This document shows, one piece after another, positions 1 through 5,900 of a stretch of 5,900 bases of DNA; position 1 is the first letter of the stretch, and every line of letters begins with the position of its first letter. Source of the stretch: Bacteroidota bacterium (GTDB lineage Bacteria > Bacteroidota > Bacteroidia > Cytophagales > Cyclobacteriaceae); NCBI GenBank assembly GCA_024643595.1, contig JAHEMS010000241.1:1-5900 (forward strand), given 5' to 3'. Position numbers and translations under genes: made by a program. The notes beneath the pieces were generated by a model. That model saw only the letters and a list, made by a program, of their open reading frames with translations, searched no databases and was not told the DNA's origin.

Positions 1-1
1 A

Positions 2-2905
2 TTCAAAGTTAACATTGAAGATAAAAGTGTAAAACCAACCGCCACACTTGTTCCTTTACCAAATACAGCTTGCGATAATATTAATTTTGATGGTTCGATA
101 GTAGCGACAATAACTAGTCCTGGATCGATCATAACTCCAGACTATAGTTATGTGTGGACTAGACCCGTTGGTTTTACTTTACCATTGGATGATCCTGCCA
201 ACATTGGTGGCACCACAAATTATACTGGATTAATGGAAGGAGTATACTCATTCTCATACACGAATAACATGTCCGGCTGTGTCGGAATTACTCAAACTAC
301 CATTGACAAATCGGCTACACCAATTGTAGTTACAAAGGCAACTCCAATAGATCAACTAATTTGTAATCCTGATGGAAGCATTACGGTAGGGGCCAACGAT
401 ATAATGGTTGGTGGTAATATAGATAGTGATCATACTCGATTTGATTTCATATGGTCGCGAGGCACGGTAACTAATGTGGTGGTTGGAGCAGCACAGAATG
501 TGGATGTTCTAAATGTAGCTAATTTGCCTACTATAGGTGCTGATTCTTATTTTGTTGCAGTGAAAAAGCGGGCAGGGTTGACACCAGGTTCTGGATGTGA
601 ATCACCCCCGTTTAAAGTTGATATTTTAAATAAGAGCAGAGATCCTGATATTGCCTTCACATCCATCGTACCAAATTCTAGTTGTACACCAACAAGTCCC
701 AACGGCTTTTTGCAAGCCACTGCGTCTGAGCGGGTCGGACCTTCGGGAACATATAGTTTTACCTGGACACTTAATGGAGGCACATTGCCACTGGTAACTA
801 CCATTGGGGGAATATCTCCTATTAGTGAAATTTCTATGGCCGGTCCGGGAACATATGTAGTCGAAGCAACGAACTCAACCACGGGCTGTAAGTTCAATCA
901 GGTTTTTGCTTTGGAAACAAATCAAACGTTAAGCCTGCCGAACATCATTGATATTGATGAAATCAATCCCACCAACTGTTTGCCACAAGGCAGCGTTAAG
1001 GTAGTATCGGTAACGATTGGAGGGACGTCTGTGTTGACGAATCCTCCAGATGATTTAGATACAGATTTTGATTATGAATGGTATAAGAATGATTTCCCTA
1101 CCGGTATAATTGCCGGTGAACAAAACAGCTTACTTTCCAACCAGTTAACGGGTAAATATTTTGTACGGGTAAGAAATGTAATCACCGATTGTATTTCTGC
1201 TGCGGTAGAAGCATTCATTGATCCTTCCAATATTGTATATCCGGTGGTGAGTATTCAACAAATCGCCCCACAGGTAATCTGTAGTGTCAACGTAGGTTCA
1301 GGCGCACTCAGTGCACTGGCAGATGGTAACGATGACACCAACCTTGACTATGACTTCACGTGGTTTTCAAACTTGGATTTGAGTGGAGCTTCATTTGCAT
1401 CCACAAGCACCATCAATGGATTATTAGCCGGAGATTATTCATTAGAGGTGCATAATAATGCCACCGACTGTAAAGCCAAGGCTATATTCATACTTCCGGA
1501 AAACAATAAAGAATTTAAACCTGTGCTCGCCTTGTCAAGTAATCCGGTAACTAGTTGCAGAGCCGATGATGGTTCAGTATACGCCCGTGGCGTTGCTTTT
1601 CCAGTAAGTAAAGATCCTGTGAAAGATTATCCATTTGCCTATGATTACATGGCTGATCTATATGTCGGAGACCCACCAGCAGACCTTAGCAATCCAGAAT
1701 TTCCCAATATGCCGCATGACCCCAATAGTCCCCTTCTAACCGAGAATCATGTACAAGAGAATCTGCCCAGCGGGATTTATACCGTTCGGTTAACGGATCT
1801 GAATACTGGGTGTATTACAATAGATACGGTGTCAGTTGGAGATCTACGCAAGTTTCCTCAGCCTGTGATCACCACGATTGCGCCGGTTACCAACTGCGAT
1901 CCGGCCAATCCGAATGGTGTTGCCCGCGCACTGGTGAATGGAACTTTTGTCGGATTCCAATTTAATTGGTTTGAAGGAAATTCAACGGCGGGAACTCTCG
2001 TATACACCGGAGCAGAATACGGTACCTTAAAAGTTACTCCACAGGAATACACGGTGGAGGCAATTAACCTGGTAACAGGTTGTACAGGAACTTCTCAGGC
2101 AAGCATCGCCAATGATGCACTACCAATACCATCTCCTTTAGTTAATCTACTTTCAAACGTAACCAGTTGTATCTTTGATAATGGTGCGCTCTCCGCCTCT
2201 GTTGGTGGAAATACCAAAGACTATATTTTTGATTGGTATGATGGGAATGCAGAAGTTCCTCCACCTGATTTCATTGGTGAGGTTTATGATAGTTTAGCGG
2301 TGGGTACCTATTCTGTTACCGCTACCAGTCGAATAACCGGTTGTAAGTCTCCATTGGCTAGCAAAGACGTCATTGAAAAGAAAGAGATACCTGATTTTGG
2401 TTTTTCAATCATAAACGCCTCTTGTGATAAGCCAAATGGTTTCGCGGATGTAATTTTTACCTCTACCGTAGGGATTGGTTTGATTGAATGGATCAGCGGA
2501 AATCAGGTCATTGCCGTTGGACCAAATCTATCCGAAGTATTAGCAGGTGCCTATACGGCCCGTATAACCTCCGAACTGGGTTGTCAGGCTACTAAAGATC
2601 TTGTGATACCTGCCGACATCAGGCCACGAAATGGTATTTCTCGAAATGGTGATTCACAGAATGATTATTTTCACATTGACTGTATTGATCGATTTGAAAA
2701 TAATAATGTAAAAATATTCAACCGTACCGGAACTTTGGTTTACGAAGCCAATCATTATGACAATGCCGGTACCTTATTTGACGGAATATCTAATCGGGGT
2801 GTGAGTCCAATCGGAAGTAATGTTCCGGATGGTACTTATTTCTTTATTGTGGATAAACGAGACGGAACTAAACCGATTGCAGGTTATCTTGAAATTGTAA
2901 AATAA
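2..2905 (+). CDS. Giant repeat-containing surface protein with T9SS type B sorting domain (5' partial)
   Basis: The frame is open from base 2 to the TAA at 2903-2905, giving 967 visible residues. The GTG at 152 lies inside the repeat fold (context YSYVWTRP) and is not the true start; the real start and signal peptide lie left of the window. The visible part has nine repeats of about 85-113 residues, each opening with a Cys (T/S-x-C...G) and closing with an edge strand ending in TGC or TDC, followed by a roughly 95-residue C-terminal domain (residues 872-967). That domain matches the gliding-motility-associated C-terminal (CHU_C/type B) family, which targets proteins through the T9SS outer-membrane machinery. 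Family knowledge suggests a secreted or cell-surface adhesin-like protein similar in architecture to SprB. No enzymatic domain is visible. The PorP/SprF-like gene directly downstream fits this role. The ligand is unknown, and the total length cannot be judged. Confidence 0.9.
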   Translation, partial: FKVNIEDKSVKPTATLVPLPNTACDNINFDGSIVATITSPGSIITPDYSYVWTRPVGFTLPLDDPANIGGTTNYTGLMEGVYSFSYTNNMSGCVGITQTTIDKSATPIVVTKATPIDQLICNPDGSITVGANDIMVGGNIDSDHTRFDFIWSRGTVTNVVVGAAQNVDVLNVANLPTIGADSYFVAVKKRAGLTPGSGCESPPFKVDILNKSRDPDIAFTSIVPNSSCTPTSPNGFLQATASERVGPSGTYSFTWTLNGGTLPLVTTIGGISPISEISMAGPGTYVVEATNSTTGCKFNQVFALETNQTLSLPNIIDIDEINPTNCLPQGSVKVVSVTIGGTSVLTNPPDDLDTDFDYEWYKNDFPTGIIAGEQNSLLSNQLTGKYFVRVRNVITDCISAAVEAFIDPSNIVYPVVSIQQIAPQVICSVNVGSGALSALADGNDDTNLDYDFTWFSNLDLSGASFASTSTINGLLAGDYSLEVHNNATDCKAKAIFILPENNKEFKPVLALSSNPVTSCRADDGSVYARGVAFPVSKDPVKDYPFAYDYMADLYVGDPPADLSNPEFPNMPHDPNSPLLTENHVQENLPSGIYTVRLTDLNTGCITIDTVSVGDLRKFPQPVITTIAPVTNCDPANPNGVARALVNGTFVGFQFNWFEGNSTAGTLVYTGAEYGTLKVTPQEYTVEAINLVTGCTGTSQASIANDALPIPSPLVNLLSNVTSCIFDNGALSASVGGNTKDYIFDWYDGNAEVPPPDFIGEVYDSLAVGTYSVTATSRITGCKSPLASKDVIEKKEIPDFGFSIINASCDKPNGFADVIFTSTVGIGLIEWISGNQVIAVGPNLSEVLAGAYTARITSELGCQATKDLVIPADIRPRNGISRNGDSQNDYFHIDCIDRFENNNVKIFNRTGTLVYEANHYDNAGTLFDGISNRGVSPIGSNVPDGTYFFIVDKRDGTKPIAGYLEIVK
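71..2584 (+). repeat. Nine tandem Cys-bracketed protein repeats (degenerate at DNA level)
   Basis: First-Cys codons of the nine units begin at 71, 362, 683, 977, 1280, 1556, 1895, 2168 and 2423. The matching closing-Cys codons begin at 278, 596, 887, 1190, 1469, 1811, 2081, 2342 and 2582. A typical unit reads Cys, a short Asn/Pro/Asp stretch, G-(S/A/F)-hydrophobic strand, a central aromatic strand such as YSFTW, FDYEW or FQFNW, a variable loop, then L..G.Y.V.(A/V).N..TGC. This resembles SprB-type and Ig/PKD-like beta-sandwich repeats of Bacteroidota surface proteins. Two cysteines per unit suggest one disulfide each, which is inference. Units are diverged in sequence, so they are old duplications rather than a recent expansion. 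Family assignment by name is uncertain. Confidence 0.75.
2617..2902 (+). other. T9SS type B C-terminal sorting domain (gliding motility-associated, CHU_C-like)
   Basis: The last 95 residues follow the usual order of this domain: an NGIS-x-NGD-x-x-ND-x-F motif, a VKIFNR-x-G strand, VYE with Y-D-N, an F-x-G-x-SN-x-G stretch, PDGTYFF, and a terminal GYLEIVK strand. The family directs export across the outer membrane by the type IX secretion system. Two normally strong positions differ: the usual SPNGDG reads SRNGDS, and the usual NRWG reads NRTG. The fold order and the GTYFF and GY-x-x-I elements are intact, so I expect it still functions. Confidence 0.88.
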
Positions 2906-2907
2906 TG
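2903..2907 (+). promoter_or_regulatory. TAATG stop/start overlap coupling the surface protein and PorP/SprF genes
   Basis: The stop codon TAA (2903-2905) shares its last base with an ATG (2905-2907) that opens the next reading frame. This arrangement usually means one transcript and coupled translation. A second in-frame ATG at 2917 (MRKFSS) would also give a good signal peptide and leave a gap of 11 bases, so coupling depends on which start is used. No obvious purine-rich ribosome binding site precedes either one. Confidence 0.7.
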
Positions 2908-2985
2908 GCCATTAAGATGAGAAAATTTTCTTCGCTTATTATTTTCTTTATCCTACTGTTGAGTATGATGGATAAAGCATTGGCA
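2905..2985 (+). other. Sec signal peptide of the PorP/SprF-family protein
   Basis: Residues 1-27 contain Lys4, Arg6 and Lys7, a hydrophobic stretch from about residue 11 to 22, and an A-L-A motif before Gln28. Signal peptidase I cleavage after Ala27 would release a mature protein starting QQYP, which is how mature PorP/SprF proteins commonly begin. No lipobox Cys is present. Confidence 0.85.
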
Positions 2986-3888
2986 CAGCAATACCCGGTG
3001 TTTTCTCAGTACTATTTTAACGAGTTGGTAATTAATCCCGCTTATGCCGGCAATCATGTTCAGTTAAGTTTAACATCAACTTACCGTAATCAATGGGTCA
3101 ACTTTCCAGGCGCTCCTCGAACGTTTTCCTTCAGTGGCCATACTTCACTATACGATGGAAAAGTAGGGGTAGGATTGCTGGTCAACCACGATGAAATTGG
3201 TAGTTATGGAAACCAGAATGTTTACGGTTATTATTCTTACAAAATTGCTTTTCAGAAGGTCACACTTTCCATGGGCTTACAAGCAGGCTTTAATTTTGTG
3301 GGTGCCGATTTTTCTAAACTGGATTTATTGAACCCTACAGATGCCTCTTTCTCATTGTTAAATACCTATAAACCTAATTTTGGTACTGGCGTCTATTTGA
3401 ATTTCAAGAATTCATTTATTGGTTTATCAGTTCCATTTATTATGAATAGTACCATCATTTCCAATGCCGATGCATTAGGGTCGGCTTTAAAGGAAGCCCG
3501 TTATTATTTTTTGCGAGGGGGCACTATTCGATATTTAAATCCAAAGGGTACACTCAAGCTAAATCCATCTATTTTGATACGGGCACAGGAAGGGCAGCCG
3601 CTAAGTATGGACTTAAATTTGGGTTTGATTATTCATGATATTGTAAGCACTGGCGTATCATGGCGAAGTGGTGATGCGTTGATTGGATTTATAGATTTGA
3701 AACTGAGCGAAAGTTTTCATTTTGCGTATTCATTTGACATGACTGGCTCGGACCTCAACAAATTCTCAAACGGCTCGCATGAGTTTTTATTAAATTATCG
3801 AACCCGAATTCGGAAGATCCACAAAAACCTGGAATGTCCTGATTATTACGGATACGGAATAAACGGCAGACCCAGGTATAAAAAATAA
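2905..3888 (+). CDS. PorP/SprF family type IX secretion system membrane protein
   Basis: The 327-residue product is of the usual length for the PorP/SprF family of Bacteroidota outer-membrane proteins. Residues 1-27 are a signal peptide with a basic start, a hydrophobic core (LIIFFILLL) and an ALA-QQ cleavage site. The mature N-terminus carries the family signature, roughly QQYPVFSQYYFN followed by VINPAYAG (residues 28-49). Alternating aromatic and polar segments with many Gly and Tyr follow, as expected of a small beta-barrel. The last barrel strand (HEFLLNYRT) is followed by a basic tail with a CP pair. Members such as SprF of Flavobacterium are needed for secretion or surface attachment of the type B cargo encoded next to them, while PorP-like paralogues link to the T9SS core. 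Position immediately after a type B cargo gene favours the SprF-like role. Start at 2905 or 2917 is unresolved. A specific gene symbol is not assigned because paralogues are numerous. Confidence 0.93.
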   Translation: MAIKMRKFSSLIIFFILLLSMMDKALAQQYPVFSQYYFNELVINPAYAGNHVQLSLTSTYRNQWVNFPGAPRTFSFSGHTSLYDGKVGVGLLVNHDEIGSYGNQNVYGYYSYKIAFQKVTLSMGLQAGFNFVGADFSKLDLLNPTDASFSLLNTYKPNFGTGVYLNFKNSFIGLSVPFIMNSTIISNADALGSALKEARYYFLRGGTIRYLNPKGTLKLNPSILIRAQEGQPLSMDLNLGLIIHDIVSTGVSWRSGDALIGFIDLKLSESFHFAYSFDMTGSDLNKFSNGSHEFLLNYRTRIRKIHKNLECPDYYGYGINGRPRYKK

Positions 3889-3919
3889 GTAGTCGTAAGA
3901 TCGCTTGTTGATTAACCGA
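3889..3919. other. Short convergent intergenic gap
   Basis: Only 31 bases separate the stop codon of the PorP/SprF-like gene from the stop codon of the minus-strand TPR-CHAT gene. A five-base AT inverted repeat (ATTAA at 3911-3915, TTAAT at 3920-3924) is the only symmetry, and it is too weak to call a terminator. No promoter or small gene is evident. Confidence 0.6.
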
Positions 3920-5899
3920 TTAATGACCAATCAGTATGAATGGCGCCCAATAGTAGGGTGCTGAATACGGCTGAGCATTGATCAGCTGAAGTTTTGACTT
4001 CCGCAAGGCGGGTGAAAAATTCTCATTCTTATTCTGGACAAGTGTTTTATAGAATGCCGTCATCAGGTCTGCGGTTGACTGATCAGCAACACTCCAAAAT
4101 GAAACAATTATATTGTTAGCTCCCGCATATATTAAGGCACGGGATAAACCAATTACACCTTCTCCTTTCGAAATTTTTCCTAATCCTGTCTGACAGGCTG
4201 ACAACGTGACAAGATCTGCATTTAAGTGCAACGTATAGATCTCACCAGCGTACAAATTTCCATCCTCACTTTGTGAATCCGTCTGCAAAAATATCCTCGA
4301 AAGTTCAGGATTGTCTTCATCGGCGATGCCATGGGTGGCAAAGTGAATCAGCGAATAATCTTTTAGGTCATCACTTTTAACCGCTGTCTCGCTGGCTGAC
4401 ATATGCGTAAGCACTTCACAGGTGATACCTTGGTTTTTAAATAGTGATTGTATCGCGTTAACCTCCTGCTCAGTCCCTGGAAGATCATCCACGTTATCTT
4501 CTGCCGGAAAAGTAATGGGTGCAATAAGTTTAGCCGATGAAATTGAATGAACACCTGGATTGTTTTTCTTTTGCATGATCAAGCCTGCAGAGAATTCATA
4601 TTGAATATCATACTTTTTAACCAGATAAGGCAGCTGACTATACGAAGCTTTCAGGTCTTTTACAGGCTTCGTTAGCAGTGCCTCAAAAGGCATAATGCTC
4701 ATACGGCCCGAGGGTAGGAGGACGAGACCACTGACATGGGAAGGAATGCCTTTAGGGATTAATAATTTATAGAGATCATGGGAAGTCTTGATAAAGGATT
4801 CTTCCTGCATAAAGAAAATACTGTTTCTAAATCCACTGATGGTTCTGTCGTAGTCGTCAGGCAGGTTATGCTCAGTTAACTGGAATTTTTTCTTTGTGAT
4901 CAGGTAGATGTACAACCGATTATTTTTTTCATCAATGAAATAACTAATCAAGGCGGTTTGTTCATTGATCAGGTTTTGCAATTGGGGAATGGAAGGTGCG
5001 GTGGAGTTAAATTTTAAGTTATAGTATTCTGGAAATTTGTTTTCTAATGATTTCGTGAACTCAGTATAGCTTTGATTAAGACTAAACGCGGTACTGCGCA
5101 AATACTCTTCCTCGTCTTCAGCAGGTTTTAGCGCTAACTTTTGAGTAACCATAGCCATCGCCGCTTTCAGGCTGTTTTCTTCTTCCAGTAATTCAGGAGG
5201 GATATTGGCAAATGATTTTGCGTTAGCATCAGAAATCGCTTCCTGTAATACTGCAGATTTACTTTTTTCAGCAAAATAAAATGATTGTTCCCGGTAGGAC
5301 TTTCGGTCGCGAAAGGAAACATCACTTAGTAAAGTGGATATCCGAACTCCATCTGCGTAGACCTCATTGGCGATGGAACCCAGGGATATTTTATCCGCTT
5401 CATTGGTGGTTTCCTTACGCAGTCGATCAATCAACGAATCGCAAAGTTTCAGTGTGTTAAGTGCGAAAGTTAAATCTGTTAATTTCAGTGTTTTATTGAG
5501 GTGACGATCTTCCAGTACCTGAGCTTTATACATTAATGAATACAATAGAAAATAACCATCATAGAAGTTACTAATGGTTGGATTCACAAAAACATCATCC
5601 TTGTTGAAATCAGAAACATTTGCAATAATTGATCGATGGTAATTGGATAAAGCTTCGTCCTGGTTTCGCTCAGATTGAAAGATGTTGCCAATGAGATTGT
5701 ACGTGTACGCAACATCTGGATGTTTTTTTCCCTGAGATGCCGTATACATTTCCAGCGCTTTGCGATAATATTCCAATGCCGCTTTATCGTCTTTTAATTT
5801 TGAATAGGTAAGGCCAAGCCAGCGCAGAACATAGGCCTTTGAGGGATGAGGTTGCGGATAGTTCTTTTCCCAAATTTTTAGTGCGGTTTCAAAGTAATT
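3920..5899 (-). CDS. TPR repeat protein with C-terminal CHAT (caspase-like) domain (5' partial)
   Basis: The minus-strand frame is open from the right edge (first full codon at 5899-5897) to the TAA at 3922-3920, giving 659 visible residues. The TTG at 5776 sits inside a TPR helix (AALEYYRKAL), so it is not the start; the true N-terminus lies beyond the window. Visible order: two TPR units plus the tail of another (residues 1-93) with a 42-residue HP-to-HP spacing typical of kinesin-light-chain-type TPRs; a helical region including a charged, probably coiled segment (about residues 233-297); then a CHAT domain from about residue 310 to the end. The CHAT domain has LPSGRMSIMPFEALL, LPGTEQEV, HFATHG with catalytic His523, LSACQTGLG with catalytic Cys569, and a terminal YYWAPFILIG. 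CHAT proteins are relatives of caspases and separase; several are proteases, often activated through a sensor such as the TPR region. Substrate and trigger here are unknown. The gene is convergent with the T9SS pair and probably unrelated to it. Confidence 0.92.
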   Translation of the reverse strand, partial: NYFETALKIWEKNYPQPHPSKAYVLRWLGLTYSKLKDDKAALEYYRKALEMYTASQGKKHPDVAYTYNLIGNIFQSERNQDEALSNYHRSIIANVSDFNKDDVFVNPTISNFYDGYFLLYSLMYKAQVLEDRHLNKTLKLTDLTFALNTLKLCDSLIDRLRKETTNEADKISLGSIANEVYADGVRISTLLSDVSFRDRKSYREQSFYFAEKSKSAVLQEAISDANAKSFANIPPELLEEENSLKAAMAMVTQKLALKPAEDEEEYLRSTAFSLNQSYTEFTKSLENKFPEYYNLKFNSTAPSIPQLQNLINEQTALISYFIDEKNNRLYIYLITKKKFQLTEHNLPDDYDRTISGFRNSIFFMQEESFIKTSHDLYKLLIPKGIPSHVSGLVLLPSGRMSIMPFEALLTKPVKDLKASYSQLPYLVKKYDIQYEFSAGLIMQKKNNPGVHSISSAKLIAPITFPAEDNVDDLPGTEQEVNAIQSLFKNQGITCEVLTHMSASETAVKSDDLKDYSLIHFATHGIADEDNPELSRIFLQTDSQSEDGNLYAGEIYTLHLNADLVTLSACQTGLGKISKGEGVIGLSRALIYAGANNIIVSFWSVADQSTADLMTAFYKTLVQNKNENFSPALRKSKLQLINAQPYSAPYYWAPFILIGH
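3923..4960 (-). other. CHAT domain with intact His/Cys dyad
   Basis: The domain begins near TALISYFIDEKNN (codon of the first Thr at 4955-4957) and runs to the C-terminus. The predicted catalytic His of HFATHG is encoded at 4331-4333 and the predicted catalytic Cys of LSACQTG at 4193-4195, 46 residues apart, as expected for clan CD proteases. The glycine-rich GEGVIGLSRALIYAGA segment and the conserved SFWSVAD strand follow. All key residues are present, so an active peptidase is plausible; activity itself is inference. Confidence 0.9.
5010..5202 (-). other. Charged helical, probably coiled-coil linker before the CHAT domain
   Basis: The segment from PPELLEEENSLKAA to FPEYYNLKF is rich in Glu, Lys and Leu with few helix breakers after its Pro-Pro start. 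Bacteroidota TPR-CHAT proteins commonly have such a helical segment between the repeats and the protease domain. A coiled coil is suggested by composition and not by a calculated score. Confidence 0.5.
5621..5899 (-). other. Tetratricopeptide repeat region (partial at the window edge)
   Basis: The residues before and after the two HP pairs (residues 18-19 and 60-61) show the TPR pattern: Leu-Gly at helix A (WLGLTYSK and NLIGNIFQ), Ala at helix B (KAALEYYRKAL and DEALSNYHRSI). The visible beginning NYFETALKIW is the second helix of an earlier unit, so more repeats are expected to the right. TPRs normally bind partner proteins or peptides. Confidence 0.85.
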
Positions 5900-5900
5900 A

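Noticed and set aside
152..154. GTG as start codon of the giant surface protein
   Set aside because: The frame continues without a stop to base 2, and the upstream codons encode the first Cys and strands of repeat 1, so this is an internal Val.
547..897. Minus-strand open frame of 116 codons
   Set aside because: It lies wholly opposite repeats 2-3 of the surface protein, has no recognisable domain and looks like an antisense shadow.
1858..2052. Minus-strand open frame of 64 codons
   Set aside because: It is antisense to repeat 7 and has no domain, signal or spacing that suggests a gene.
71..2584. Recent tandem DNA duplication or phase-variable repeat array
   Set aside because: Units share only a protein-level pattern; I see no long identical nucleotide stretches between them and no short-sequence repeat tract.
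3911..3924. Possible intrinsic terminator (ATTAA-CCGA-TTAAT)
   Set aside because: The stem has only five A/T pairs and no following T-run on either strand, so it would not be stable.
4363..4554. Second minus-strand frame of 63 codons inside the CHAT gene
   Set aside because: It overlaps well-conserved CHAT coding sequence on the same strand in another frame, and its product looks random and basic.
5774..5776. TTG as start codon of the TPR-CHAT protein
   Set aside because: Upstream in-frame codons to the window edge encode a clear TPR unit (WLGLTYSKLKDDKAA), so the gene is cut by the edge and the TTG is an internal Leu.
2..5899. A defence island joining the CHAT protease and the T9SS pair
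   Set aside because: The genes are convergent, and the cargo and SprF-like pair is explained by known secretion biology. Nothing visible links the two sides.

Overview
The window looks like a piece of a Bacteroidota chromosome (Cytophagales or a related lineage is my inference; no taxonomic marker is present). Three things point there: a very large secreted protein ending in a type B sorting domain of the type IX secretion system (T9SS), a PorP/SprF-family outer-membrane protein right after it, and a TPR-CHAT protein of the style common in that phylum. Base composition is moderate to AT-leaning and I see no strong Shine-Dalgarno sequences, also typical of the phylum.

Layout: (1) Bases 2-2905, plus strand: the 3' part of a giant surface-protein gene whose beginning lies left of the window. 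It encodes nine Cys-bracketed beta-sandwich-like repeats of about 85-113 residues, then a gliding-motility-associated C-terminal domain. (2) Bases 2905-3888, plus strand: a PorP/SprF-family protein with a signal peptide. Its start codon overlaps the previous stop codon (TAATG). (3) Bases 3889-3919: a 31-base convergent gap with no convincing terminator. (4) Bases 3920-5899, minus strand: the 3' part of a gene for a TPR protein with a C-terminal CHAT (caspase-like) domain with an intact His/Cys pair. Its 5' end lies right of the window.

How the genes work together: genes 1 and 2 form a recognisable cargo and partner pair. Type B cargo proteins such as SprB of Flavobacterium are delivered to the cell surface by the T9SS with help from a co-encoded SprF-like protein, so the pair probably displays or releases one large repetitive adhesin. 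The TPR-CHAT gene is convergent and so transcribed separately. Nothing in the window ties it functionally to the secretion pair, and its substrate, if it is an active protease, is not visible here.

No RNA genes, insertion sequences, CRISPR arrays, attachment sites or origins were seen. Apart from the 31-base gap the window is fully coding. I did not find clear evidence of a new system; the most interesting items are the divergent sorting motif and repeat family of the giant protein and the apparently active CHAT domain.
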